The notes under the pieces were generated by a model. The model did not search any database. It had not been told where the DNA came from and saw nothing but the letters and a program-made list of their open reading frames with translations. A stretch of DNA of 64,000 nt from Lamellibrachia columna (lineage: Eukaryota > Annelida > Polychaeta > Sabellida > Siboglinidae), in assembly GCA_963662155.1 (NCBI GenBank), contig OY759274.1, positions 45,307,565-45,371,564 on the forward strand, written 5' to 3'. This document shows, in pieces, positions 33,206 through 46,010 of the stretch. Numbering within the stretch: position 1 is the first letter of the stretch; each line of letters starts with the position of its first letter. The position numbers and the translations under genes are program-made.

Positions 33206-35190
33206 TGACTAGAACAACTGCTATGTGGGTGAATGAAACAAACAAGCCACCAAATTTAATAAGGATCAATGTATTCCACCCAGACCTGCTGGACCCATGG
33301 TGGCACGGAAGGTTGTAACGCAGCATTGAGAGATATGAATCATCGTTAAAGCAAAACAAGTCATGGTTTTGGAGCTATGTACTTATAAGAGTTAATAAAA
33401 ACTAAACAATTGCAAATATAATCAAGAATTTCATGCCAGTGGTTTACTCTTTAATTTGTTCTAAAAGTGGGAGGTTCTGGTAAAATCTCAGTTTTCCTGG
33501 TGGCTGACATGTTGACCAGGGAACCAACAAGTGCCTGGCAGTTCTAGGAAATCAGCGAAGCTAAACTTCCGCTGTGACGTGTTACGTGCTTTCAACTGAA
33601 ATCAAAGGGCTGATGGGTATACACCAAAGCAACGCAAATGCTGAATCAAGCGAGCTGCTAAGTCAGAAAGGGATAAGTTTAGTAAGGCCAAAATACGTTC
33701 CATAAGTTCAGTTTAGACGCAAGTAGCATGCCCATATCCTATTGGCAAGAATAGGACTAGGTGTTTACAAAAATATTTAATTTGGTAAGCGAATATTGCC
33801 AGATTACAGGCACTCATGACGTTTTCTAACAGCACGACTCAACCCGTTACATTAAGATGCTGTGTTCAATAAGGTTTTCCCAGTAAACCACTGGTGTAAT
33901 ATTCTTAATTGTAGTTGCAAATTCTTATATATATAAATGTTGTATTAGCTCTTATAATATAGGTAGGCCCAAAACCATGACGTTTGTTTCGCTTTAATTG
34001 CATGGTGACCAGAAGGTCAATACCTAGACTCATGGTTAACCTAGTACAATGTAATGACTGGCCCATCTGTCACCAGCAATGCAGATGGAAGTTAGGAATG
34101 GCTTTCACATGGTGCTATGTGACATAACAACCATAGATCTCTTTTACCAGATGTCTATGCCACAGAAGTAAAACATACCATCTGTAAATGGATAACCGAC
34201 TGTGGTAACAATTTACATACATATAAATGCCAGTTGCTTGAGAAGTGACAATATATGTCACGGCATACAACATTTCTGTTGACCACCTTGTATACAGGCT
34301 GTACGTTCAGGAATAATGTTGCTACATAACTGCCCACTGGTAAGTATATATCATACCAGTGCAAACAACATGTCGATGTATGTCACTGGCCATGCTAAAG
34401 GACCTTTTGAAGGCGGTCACAAATAAAACAGCCTACATTGGTGACAGCTGCAGTCAGTCAGGGAGAGCTTAGTTAGCAGTATTAGGGGAGATTGTATGAG
34501 GAAATCTCCCAGTTGGCCTGCGCCTAGTCCCAGGCATTGAGATGGAATTATATATCACCAGAGAGTCCGGAGTAGATAAATCGATCACAATAAAATTAGC
34601 ATCAGTTGCAGGAAGACCAATGTGAACACAAGGCACTACATCTCCTAGCTTCAGAGGTTGCTGGTATCTCTAGGCAGTAAACATCCCTGCATTCACCACT
34701 GTAGAATGAAAGATGATACAAACTCATACTCATGAAAACAGCCATTTTTCTAATAATACTTGTTGAATAAATAAGAATAAAACAAAAATGAGTGATACAT
34801 AACAATTATTTATTAACCCTATGTATATATCTGAGTGTTAAATGGGGGAAGATTACTTTTAACGTAAACATTTTTCAGTGCTGTATGCACATTTGTAATT
34901 TAAATTTTCTTGATATCAAATATATTTGTATTTATTCTTTCATCAACTTGCTGCCAAAAAATAGCAAAATTCCATAATTTTTTCCTCCAGAAAATTAACA
35001 CTCAAGATGCTCCCAATCAAATGGCATCCAACTACAAAAGTTACTGTACATTGGTATCTGGTCATAATATCACAAGACATAAACCCTATGGACAAAATCC
35101 CTCAATGAGAAAAATGGACAAAATCCCACAGTACATTTTTTTTGCAAGATAAATTTATGTTTTTTTGTTCGGTTATTAGGAGGTAATTGA
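33206..35190. other. unassigned 2 kb
   Basis: No gene found. A faint SINE-body-like stretch (accagatgtctatgccacag, 34147) is the only recognisable trace. Confidence 0.4.
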
Positions 35191-35199
35191 TGAATCTAA

Positions 35200-35325
35200 C
35201 TGATATGTTATCTTGTTGAGTAGTGGCTTCCTTGTTATCTTGTTGAGCAGTGGCTTCCTTGTTATCTTGTTGAGTAGTGGCTTCCTTTTTATCTTGCTGA
35301 GTAGTGGCTTCCTTGGTCAGCTATA
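35200..35325. repeat. short tandem array, four copies of about 31 bp
   Basis: The block gtagtggcttccttgttatc with ttgttga recurs with minor changes. Confidence 0.8.
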
Positions 35326-35644
35326 ATGTAAGGCATTAACATTTTGACATTTGAACAAGGTAATTATTTTATGAAAAATGGACAAAATCCCCCCCAAAAA
35401 TGTTGACATTGTTTTAGTGAACTTAAACACATGAACATGTTTTTGTGAACTTAAGTACATGAACGTGATTTAATTTCATTAATTTATTAACATGGTTACA
35501 GTGTAAAAGTAGCATTATAATTCTTGTTAAATTAAAAAGTATTTTCAGTCAGTTTTCAATGGTTTAACTATGCACAGGGAAGAAGATTATTTACATCACT
35601 TCGCACATTAATGAGAAATTAATTAAAAAGCTTTTATTGTCGAA

Positions 35645-35765
35645 ATGGGGCTAGTTGAGCCACCCGTGGCCAAAGGGAGGGTTAGTTGAGCCACCCGTGG
35701 CCAAAGGGAGGGTTAGTTGAGCCACCCGTGGCCAAAGGGAGGGTTAGTTGAGCAGCGGTTAAAGA
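35645..35765. repeat. 31-bp array with internal palindrome
   Basis: The unit gttagttgagccacccgtgg plus ccaaagggagg occurs three to four times; GCCACCCGTGGC is nearly self-complementary. Related words (gtgttagttgagccagc, agctcaacttacccca) recur at 36040-36080, so the array may derive from the end of a DNA transposon (inference). Confidence 0.7.
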
Positions 35766-36740
35766 ATGAAGACGAATACTCTTTACCCCAAAATACATCA
35801 AGGAATTTATTTTGATTGGTACATTGGAGAGCTACAAGGCAATATAATATTATAAGCAGTTAGTTACACTGGTTGCAATTGGCCTATAAATCTATATTAA
35901 TTAAGTGTGCCAACTTATCAATTAAGCGTGTAGATTTATCAGACGTGCTGTACCAATTGGGTAGATGTGTTGGTTAGCAACACATCTACCCAATGCAAAT
36001 TATACAAGTAAAGCATTTACTGAACTTATGCTACACTGTAGCTCAACTTACCCCACACCAAGTGTTAGTTGAGCCAGCTTACCAACCCAATTTGAATCAG
36101 CTACATATAATTATCTATGCATACTAGATACATTATCTTGGTACAAAATGACCTACTAATAATCATAGTTTATGTAAATACAATTTTGACTTATGAATAT
36201 GATTGTGGGCTAGATACCAAAAAGATTGAAAGATGGCTCAAGTAACATTACCTTCCCCTATGTCCCTGATTCTTGCTATTCCTCTACATCACGTATTCGT
36301 TCACTACAGTCACTACACGTGTTGCAGTGAGCCGCTAGACAATTCAACCTCTGCATGGCACTGAGTGTCACAATATATGGCCATATCCAGGTTGAAAAAA
36401 TGTGTTCAAGGAGCAAAAAAATGGAAAAAGGAGATTTATCCCCTTCAAGGTGCCATCTCCAGTACGAAGTTGGCTGTGATGAATCTACACATGGCAGGTC
36501 TTCAGCAACTCTTTTATGTGTATGCAGCTTAGTTTCATTACCCTTAAGATGGCATCTAACCAGGACATTAGGGGGCACCGTCTCAACATTATATACACTT
36601 TGTTCGTCTACAATGCAATTCAATAAAGAAATTACTCTGGAAACCCAAGCTCAGCAGCGTGCCCAAATGAAAGGGTTAGGCAGTATCTAATCGGTTAGCA
36701 ATTCCAGTCGTAAACATTTAGATCTGTTTGCTGAGGAGCT
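35766..36740. other. unassigned
   Basis: Two overlapping frames of about 110 codons (plus 36355-36690, minus 36276-36623) show no domain I recognise. A decayed transposase is possible but unsupported. Confidence 0.35.
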
Positions 36741-36744
36741 ATGG

Positions 36745-36900
36745 ATGATAAGGGATTTTGAAAAGGTGGGTTTTAGGTGACAGCAAAATGTTATTAAATT
36801 TCCTGCCGATTTAATGCTAACCATGAGTGAGTTTCACAGAGCTGATGCAGCAACTGAGGAAGCTCTAGTTCTGATGTTTGTTTAACTGAGCAGTGAATGT
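36745..36900. repeat. dispersed repeat, copy 2
   Basis: Shares block order with 10595-10790; see that entry. From 36901 to 37990 nothing further was recognised. Confidence 0.4.
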
Positions 36901-37989
36901 AAATATGCTGGTTGCATGGATTTAAGTGCTTGATAGGTAACTGCACAAATCTTGAAAACAATGCAATATCAGACAGGGAGTCAAAGCAGTGATTTTAGAA
37001 GTCGCACTGAACGAGAGAAATGAGGAGACCCAGTATTAGTATCTTTGCCAAACAATTTGGACAAGTTGAAGTAAAATCATGATCTTCCCAAATTCCATCA
37101 CTGCTATCTTGCAGGAGAAAAAGAATGTTTCCACAAGAAAGGCCACTACCAACTAAAGATAATACTGTATTTTAGACAGGTCCAACTCTGGTGGAACAAT
37201 CACTCAGATAGGCAGTGGAACTTAATATGCATAAGCACTGTGCTGGCCCTAAAGGTTATAAATACAGATGGATGGACAGACAGAAGAATGCCTGTCTGCA
37301 TACTGTTATGATATGGTACACCAGTGCCTGGCTGCATACTGTTATGATACTGTACTTGGTACATCTACATCGATCCACTGTGTGTTATAGTTGAAGGCTA
37401 TGCGCCGCCAGTACAAAATGACTGGACAAGCAATATGCATGGCGCCAGAGTGGGTCCGGCGTACTACGCTCATGAATATAAATCAGTGTGAGAAGGCTGA
37501 ACACTGACCACAACCGGGTGTTTAAAGAGCTACTGGGATTATCTCATTGTTCCTCTGTCTATGGTGAGACAACAGGAAGTGCAGCTGATGGCCCAGTTAG
37601 AATTAGAAGTTGTAGTATGGAGTCTTTATGTCTCTCTCTGTCTCTCTAGATATGTCTTTCTCTCTCTACAAATGCTACCCATCCGAAAACTTAATCCTAA
37701 CCATATAAAATATTGCATATTTTTAGTGTCTATAATTAAACATGACAATGTAAGTTTATTTTCCTATTCTATATGTTATACTATGGAAAACTTGCAGAAA
37801 AAGCATTAAAATGCTTTCTATTTTCAAAAATATGACTCAGATGCATGCTCGAAATATTCTAGTCAATGTTATTTTTTTATTGCAATATTTTGTGGGAAAC
37901 ACTTCACACTGACTATTTCACTAAGAACACACGAAAATACATATTTGTTAGCAATGTTACTACTAGACAGTTGGCTTCTATTACATGTG

Positions 37990-40900
37990 TAGACAGAAGT
38001 TATGAATGTCAGTTGACAAGCTACACAGACATGTTGCACTGTTCCCTTAGACAGAAGGTAGTGTGACAGAAGTTGACAAGCTAAACGGACATGTTGCACT
38101 GTTCCCTTAGACAGAAGGTAGTGTGACAGAAGTTGACAAGCTACACGGACATGTTGCACTGTTCCCTTAGACAGAAGGTAGTGTGACAGAAGTTGACAAG
38201 CTACACGGACATGTTGCACTGTTCCCTTAGACAGAAGGTAGTGTGACAGAAGTTGACAAGCTACACGGACATGTTGCACTGTTCCTTTAGACAGAAGGTA
38301 GTGTGACAGAAGTTGACAAGCTACACGGACATGTTGCACTGTTCCCTTAGACAGAAGGTAGTGTGACAGAAGTTGACAAGCTACACGGACATGTTGCACT
38401 GTTGCCTTAGACAGAAGGTAGTTTGACAGAAGTTGACAAGCTACACGGACATGTTGCACTGTTGCCTTAGACAGAAGGTAGTTTGACAGAAGTTGACAAG
38501 CTACACGGACATGTTGCACTGTTCCCTTAGACAGAAGGTAGTGTGACAGAAGTTGACAAGCTACACGGACATGTTGCACTGTTCCCTTAGACAGAAGGTA
38601 GTGTGACAGAAGTTGACAAGCTACACGGACATGTTGCACTGTTCCCTTAGACAGAAGGTAGTGTGACAGAAGTTGACAAGCTACACGGACATGTTGCACT
38701 GTTCCCTTAGACAGAAGGTAGTGTGACAGAAGTTGACAAGCTACACGGACATGTTGCACTGTTGCCTTAGACAGAAGGTAGTTTGACAGAAGTTGACAAG
38801 CTACACGGACATGTTGCACTGTTGCCTTAGACAGAAGGTAGTTTGACAGAAGTTGACAAGCTACACGGACATGTTGCACTGTTCCCTTAGACAGAAGGTA
38901 GAGTGACAGAAGTTGACAAGCTACACGGACATGTTGCACTGTTCCCTTAGACAGAAGGTAGTGTGACAGAAGTTGACAAGCTACACGGACATGTTGCACT
39001 GTTCCCTTAGACAGAAGGTAGCGTGACAGAAGTTGACAAGCTACACGGACATGTTGCACTGTTCCCTTAGAAAGAAGGTAGTGTGGAAGAAGTTGACAAG
39101 CTACACGGACATGTTGCACTGTTCCCTTAGACAGAAGGTAGCGTGACAGAAGTTGACAAGCTACACGGACATGTTGCACTGTTCCCTTAGACAGAAGGTA
39201 GCGTGACAGAAGTTGACAAGCTACACGGACATGTTGCACTGTTCCCTTAGAAAGAAGGTAGTGTGGAAGAAGTTGACAAGCTACACGGACATGTTGCACT
39301 GTTCCCTTAGACAGAAGGTAGTGTGACAGAAGTTGACAAGCTACACGGACATGTTGCAGTGTTCCCTTAGACAGAAGGTAGTGTGACAGAAGTTGACAAG
39401 CTACACGGACATGTTGCACTGTTCCCTTAGACAGAAGGTAGTGTGACAGAAGTTGACAAGCTACACGGACATGTTGCACTGTTCCCTTAGACAGAAGGTA
39501 GTTTGACAGAAGTTGACAAGCTACACGGACATGTTGCACTGTTCCCTTAGACAGAAGGTAGTGTGACAAGTTGACAAGCTACACGGACATGTTGCACTGT
39601 TCCCTTAGACAGAAGGTAGCGTGACAGAAGTTGACAAGCTACACGGACATGTTGCACTGTTCCCTTAGACAGAAGGTAGTGTGACAGAAGTTGACAAGCT
39701 ACACGGACATGTTGCACTGTTCCCTTAGACAGAAGGTAGTGTGACAGAAGTTGACAAGCTACACGGACATGTTGCACTGTTCCCTTAGACAGAAGGTAGT
39801 GTGACAGAAGTTGACAAGCTACACGGACATGTTGCACTGTTCCCTTAGATAGAAGGTAGTGTGACAGAAGTTGACAAGCTACACGGACATGTTGCACTGT
39901 TGCCTTAGACAGAAGGTAGTTTGACAGAAGTTGACAAGCTACACGGACATGTTGCACTGTTCCCTTACACAGAAGGTAGTATGACAGAAGTTGACAAGCT
40001 ACACGGACATGTTGCACTGTTCCCTTAGACAGAAGGTAGCGTGACAGAAGTTGACAAGCTACACAGACATGTTGCACTGTTCCCTTAGACAGAAGGTAGT
40101 GTGGAAGAAGTTAACAAGCTACACGGACATGTTGCACTGTTCCCTTAGACAGAAGGTAGCGTGACAGTAGTTGACAAGCTACACGGACATGTTGCACTGT
40201 TCCCTTAGAAAGAAGGTAGTGTGGAAGAAGTTGACAAGCTACACGGACATGTTGCACTGTTCCCTTAGACAGAAGGTAGTGTGACAGAAGTTGACAAGCT
40301 ACACAGACATGTTGCACTGTTCCCTTAGACAGAAGGTAGTGTGACAGAAGTTGACAAGTTACACAGACATGTTGCACTGTTGCCTTAGACAGAAGGTAGT
40401 GTGACAGAAGTTGACAAGCTACACAGACATGTTGCACTGTTGCCTTAGACAGAAGGTAGTTTGACAGAAGTTGACAAGCTACACGGACATGTTGCACTGT
40501 TCCCTTAGACAGAAGGTAGTGTGACAGAAGTTGACAAGCTACACGGACATGTTGCACTGTTCCCTTAGACAGAAGGTAGTGTGACAGAAGTTGACAAGCT
40601 ACACAGACATGTTGCACTGTTCCCTTAGACAGAAGGTAGTGTGGAAGAAGTTGACAAGCTACACAGACATGTTGCACTGCTCCCTTAGACAGAAGGTAGT
40701 GTGACAGAAGTTGACAAGCTACACAGACATGTTGCACTGTTCCCTTAGACAGAAGGTAGTGTGACAGAAGTTGACAAGCTACACAGACATGTTGCACTGT
40801 TCCCTTAGACAGAAGGTAGTGTGACAGAAGTTGACAAGCTACACGGACTTGTTGCACTGTTCCCTTAGACAGAAGGTAGTGTGACAGAAGTTGACAAGCT

Positions 40901-41195
40901 ACACAGACATGTTGCCCGGTTCCCTTAGACAGAAGGTAGTGTGACAGAAGTTGACAAGCTACACAGACATGTTGCACTGTTCCCTTAGACAGAAGGTAGT
41001 GTGACAGAAGTTGACAAGCTACACGGACTTGTTGCACTGTTCCCTTAGACAGAAGGTAGTGTGACAGAAGTTGACAAGCTACACAGACATGTTGCACTGT
41101 TCCCTTAGACAGAAGGTAGTGTGACAGAAGTTGACAAGCTACACAGACATGTTGCACTGTTCCCTTAGACAGAAGGTAGTGTGACAGAAGTGTTA
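37990..41195. repeat. 60-bp satellite, about 53 copies
   Basis: Unit: acagaaggtagtgtgacaga, agttgacaagctacacggac, atgttgcactgttcccttag. Copies differ by a few recurrent substitutions (ttgccttag, gtttgacag, gtggaag, acacagac), often in adjacent pairs of identical variants. The minus-strand frame encodes a 20-residue repeat (CQLLSHYLLSKGTVQHVRVA). It stays open over most of the block, broken by one 2-bp deletion (about 39567) and one stop (about 40114). Given a period of 60, this is expected by chance, and I do not call it a gene. Confidence 0.95.
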
Positions 41196-42589
41196 TTACT
41201 GAAAGTGCAGGTTAGGTCCACTGAATGCCCTGATCAGTGACACTGAAACTTTGCACTGTACAAATGATATATTTGCCTGTATGCTAATGATGTATAATAT
41301 ACCATCCATCATTTCTACACAATGTGTGAGCATTTATTCATATCTGATCAACATTGTAGCTACTGGAAACATGTTAATCACTGTGAATTATATGGTAAGA
41401 ATTCAGATCTACAGGCCATCATCAGAGATACCATTATGAGAGATACAAAAACATATGATTACAGAATGACATTAATTTAATCAGTGATTAATCAATACAG
41501 ATGTTCTGTTGGTCTTTATCTTAACAATGCTTTAAGTTTCTCCAGCTCCGGCTTTGTACAAGTTCTTTCAGTTGTTTTCTCCATTCTAATTGGAAACAGC
41601 TGTATGGATTAAATTCAAATTACACAGAGTGGTGATTTGAGGAGTTCATTTTTAGCTATACATGCCATAAAAAGAACTTCAAAACAGTGAAACAGCAAAA
41701 AAATTAGCACGCACATAATTTAACAAGCAAGAGAAATATATCAATGGTCAATTTTATAGCAATTGTTTGTATACTAGCTACAGCCATATTGGTTAAACAC
41801 ATTTTGGTATGTCTAATTCAAATCATAATCATCATACTATTTCTGAAAATATAAACCACACCATAAAATGTTTATAACAATTGTGGCTGTGACCATCATA
41901 ATTAGAATTTATATGACTGTTTTAAATCATCATATTGTCTGTGGCTTTCTCTTGAATAAGGTAATGGTGAGTAACTACTATTCTTTAAGAGAACAACTAA
42001 CTCCAATCAAGGTTGTGGTTGTCTTCACCAGTCTTTATTACATACTTTCTAGTGGACTAAGTATCAACATTGGACTCACACTCTAAATTCAACATTGGTC
42101 CTAGGATATGAGGTTTTAAAAATGCATAAATATGACATTGCACAGATTGTCTTATCATCTTTAAACTGCTGCATAAATATTGCATATAGGATCTGTCAGA
42201 AGCCAACTGATACATAAGATACATAACTTTACAGTTAAGTCTTAAAAACATTCTACACAGTATTATATAGGGGTCATTAACAACTGAAAAAGACACACAA
42301 CTTCTGTATGTTAAACTTGCACAAACAATGTTTTGCCTTATCCAATTACACCAGCACACATAAAACACTTATAAAAACTAACTAGACAGACCAAGTAATG
42401 CCAACATTTGTAACCCATCATGTCCACATGTTATAAATGTAAACAGAGCCCAACATCAGTCTGACAGAAACCAGTAAGGGGGCATATCAAAACATTTTAT
42501 ACTAAACGAAATGAGTTTTAACGGAGAGGGTCAGTAGCTGCTTAGTTTAGTTGATGTAGTCAAGAGTTCCAAATAAATACTGTTTATTT
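41196..42589. other. unassigned
   Basis: No gene, RNA or transposon signature; short frames only. Confidence 0.4.
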
Positions 42590-42815
42590 TCCATTTATTC
42601 TGACGAAAGAAGAATAAATAAATCACACTCTGGTGCAATCATGTTTGCAGGCATTGTGCGTATGCCTGTATTCATGTAGTCATGAAGCATTGCATGAAAT
42701 TATTAATGTGCAATTACTTTTCAGTTACTCCAATATTGGTGTAGTTCACAATTTCACTCATATAAAGCTGAAGAGCAATAATTTAAATACAACCTTTTGT
42801 ACCATTATGAATTTT

Positions 42816-42880
<65 letters not shown>

Positions 42881-43005
42881 GCTATTGAATGGTATCACAC
42901 TTGTTGAAAACTGATTTTTAAATAAATTTTACTAAGCATTTATAAATCAAACTCTAGTGCAATCATGTTAGTAGGCATTGTGCATATGCCTGCACTCATG
43001 CTTTC

Positions 43006-43051
<46 letters not shown>

Positions 43052-43145
43052 GAAAGCATGAGTGCAGGCATATGCACAGTGTGATTTATAAATGCTTAGT
43101 AAAAGTTATTTAAAATATCAGTTTTCACAAGTCAATAGCGTGACA
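42590..43145. repeat. three-copy palindromic element around (TA)n
   Basis: A segment containing gcaggcattgtgcgtatgcc occurs direct at about 42620-42690. It occurs again at about 42935-43008 (gtaggcattgtgcatatgcc), and inverted at about 43050-43140 (gagtgcaggcatatgcacag). TA runs occupy 42820-42878 and 43009-43047. The second and third copies form a long hairpin with arms of roughly 120 bases (outer ends: cgctattga and caatagcg). Confidence 0.8.
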
Positions 43146-43689
43146 TGAGTAGGGCCTGTTGGGTCTCCAACAAGCCAGAACAATGGTTCACTGCTGTGTT
43201 GACTCTAACAATGTAACAGGAAATTGGAGGTACTCTGCCAATGCAATGGTATCATATTCTCAACTTGATGGGACAGGGTGGGGTGGCTCCTGCAGGTTTC
43301 AGTAACTAAATGATGTATTTAATAACATATCGTTGCCAGGCTGTCTATTTAAAACCACTTACATGATGCAATAACAATTTCCTCAAAGTAAGAAAGCTCA
43401 TGTTTACACCAAATGTACCAGAATCTAAATTGTGCCCTTAGCCTTAGGAAATGAAAACTGGATTTTGTATGACACGTTCTGGTGATTCGTGGCCAATGCT
43501 GGCAATGAAAATGTTTTACAAATGATCCCTGGTAGACCTGTTTAATGTTGTTTACTGGTAAAAACAATTCAACGTCTATGTGAGCTAAAAGATAAGCTAG
43601 AGGACATAATTAGATAAGCTAGAAAAAAAAAATCTGATCCCAGAAATAAGTTATCTTGGCTATAAAAAACAGTAAAAGTTATGAGTTTT

Positions 43690-44190
43690 AAATTCGGCAA
43701 AACAGCTCTCGGTAAAGGTGCAGATGTATCACGGAGGATAGTCGCTGCTATCTGCTTCCCATTTCATTAAACGATCTCGGTTTACCGCGAATTAGTAGTT
43801 AGGTGGTTCACCTCAAAATATACGGCGACAAGTGAGCGATATGTCAGTAATTCGAGAGGGTTTAATGTAAACAGTGCCTACAAATGTCAGTATCATAGAA
43901 CATTGGCTTCCAAATGCTTCATGTTCTACCGGCGAACTTCAATACATACCATCGTCCACAGTAATAACGAAATTATCCACACATCGAAGCCGAGTCGAGT
44001 GACGACTGCTCATCGCACTTCGCTTCGCGACCAACTCGCTACCATGGCTCGACAGACCCGTCGCTGTCAGACGCGTGACGGCCGCGATGCGTTCAACGGG
44101 TTTTTCGCCAAGAAGTCTACCATAAAAGCTCGAATATAGAACGGGTCGGGCAAAACGGTTCCAGCGTTCAACGTTGCAGACAAGGACACA
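43690..44190. promoter_or_regulatory. CpG-dense patch, possible promoter or first exon
   Basis: In CpG-poor surroundings, the interval (densest at 43900-44190) holds about 30 CpG dinucleotides, e.g. cttcgcttcgcgaccaactc and gacgcgtgacggccgcgatg. A plus-strand frame from 43903 runs 78 codons and contains an in-frame ATG (44044) starting MARQTRRCQTRDGRDAFNGF; the product is not recognised. No clear exon follows. It could be the CpG-island promoter of an unseen gene, or unmethylated repeat DNA. Confidence 0.4.
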
Positions 44191-44329
44191 TAATGGATTT
44201 GGTGGTGTTTAAAGTCGTACTGCTAGTAGTAGTGTACACGTAATGTAAGCTATTAAAACATCTGAATAAAATCATTCAACATTATAAATATTATAATTAA
44301 TTTGGAAACATACTGACAGGAAAATCAAC

Positions 44330-45110
44330 GATGGAGTGCTCCCAGTTCAATGTGAATGGAAGACAACACGTGGCAGCCCTCCACAAAAAGGAACTAACAA
44401 AGCCAAGCATGTAACTACCGGCCATATTGGCACTGTGGTGAAGAAAACAAATAAGATGATAGGCCTAATCAAACATACATTTAAACATATGGACTGCACC
44501 ATCATCATGGTTAGTCTATACAGCTTTAGTGAGGCCACATCCAGATTATGCCGACTCCATTTGGAACCCACACTATGCAATAAACGCACTACAAAATTTG
44601 CAATGCCGAGCCATCAAGCTGGTTCCAGAACTCAGAAACTTAAAATACACAAACAGACTGAAACATCTTAAATTGTCATCCCTGGTGTACTGAAGAATGA
44701 GAGGAGATATGATCCTAGCTTGTGAGACACTACATGGCATTGATGACATAAACAAAAAAGATTCATAATTACCATTCAAAGCACAAATGGCCACAAAGAG
44801 AAATTATTCATGACACCCAGCAGACTCAAGACACCCGGCAGACTCAAGACACCCGGCAGACTCAAGACACCCAGCAGACTCAAGACACCCAGCAGACTTG
44901 ACCTAAGAAAATACACGTTTTCGCAACGTGTGTTCCAGGACTGGAATGACCTTCCACAGTCCGCCATGGAAGCCCAAAACATCCTTGCATTAAAAAAACT
45001 TGATGATCTCTGGAAGGAGGACAGATTAAAATTTAAAGAACCAAAATTATTTATATTCACAAACCAAGCCATGTTTCTCACATCTATTAATTAGAATGAA
45101 TAAAGGAGGT
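44330..45110 (+). mobile_element. LINE family E fragment (CR1/L2-like C-terminus)
   Basis: Plus-strand pieces in shifting frames: NKMIGLIKHTFKHMDCTII, RMRGDMILACETLHGIDDIN and LRKYTFSQRVFQDWNDLPQS. The order matches the C-terminal domain of CR1/L2-type ORF2. An 18-bp unit (gacacccagcagactcaa) is tandemly repeated five times at 44815-44900 inside the ORF. Frameshifts make it inactive. Confidence 0.75.
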
Positions 45111-45540
45111 TGTTTATAAGGCTAAAAAAGCCTTATTACAGTTATCATTGTATTAGAATCTGAAGATCTAGGCAAGTAATCCAGGCAGGCAAGTAAAATT
45201 AATAATACTATTTGTGCTACCTGGTACTATATTTAGAAGTAGAAATTAGAATGTTAGGGATTTTTCTCCGAATTAGTCATTGTAACATTGATTGACAGTC
45301 AGCTAATTATTTTTCATTAAGCATCACAAACTTGCTTGGTGAATTACCAATTTATTATCAAATTGAGAAAATACTGACAAATTTATTTTTTATAAATAAA
45401 CATGCAATTAAACCATACACAAACATGCAGTTAAACCATACACACATGCAAATTCAACATTTGGATTGCTACCTGTCTTGTTTACAACTATAATGTTATT
45501 GTTTCATGACAAACACTGTGGTATATTGCTTAATAACATG
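45111..45540. other. unassigned
   Basis: AT-rich; a short duplicated motif (acatgcaattaaaccatacac and acatgcagttaaaccatacac, 45402-45444) is the only structure. Confidence 0.4.
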
Positions 45541-45559
45541 TTTGGTCTGTGAAGCTATA

Positions 45560-46010
45560 TAATATGCCACAGGTGGACCAAGCAATGAACTTGGTCTTGC
45601 TGAGAAACTGAAGCTCCACAACAATAGAAGACCAAGCATTGAACCTTGTGAAACCAATCACCAATGAGAGACCAACGCTGTGTCACTAGTGAACCAAGTG
45701 CAGTACTAAATATGGTCCTTCTGCATGATAAACTAATATTCTGCCACCAGTAGGCTAAGTATTGGATCTAGTCCTTCTATACTCTTCAAGTCAGGACATG
45801 CTGTGAAAGTATCGAATCAAGAACGAATGGTCCTTCTGCATGACAGATCAATGTTATGCCACAAATTGTGCTAAATATAGAACCTGTTCTTATGCACGAT
45901 TGACTATTATTGGACCAAGTACTGAATATGGTCTTTCATCATGAAAGCAATTTTCTGTCTATTGGACCATGTATTGGGCCTGCTCCAATGCTCGGTAGAA
46001 GTGGTGCAGA
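45560..46010. repeat. degenerate tandem repeat
   Basis: Variants of ggaccaagcaatgaacttgg, gtccttctgcatgataaact and tgccacnagtnggctaag recur at irregular spacing of about 50-100 bp. This looks like an old, diverged minisatellite. Confidence 0.45.

Noticed and set aside
36276..36690. Overlapping 115- and 111-codon frames on opposite strands
   Set aside because: No recognisable domain, no splice support; left as unassigned sequence.
37869..41157. Minus-strand frames of 566, 176 and 348 codons made of a 20-residue repeat
   Set aside because: They follow from the 60-bp period; a 20-codon unit has a good chance of one open frame. A deletion and a stop interrupt it, changes are mostly non-synonymous, and no start context, domain or splice signal supports a gene.
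43903..44139. Frame containing MARQTRRCQTRDGRDAFNGF, briefly considered as histone-like
   Set aside because: Only the first few residues resemble an H3 start; the rest does not match a histone fold.
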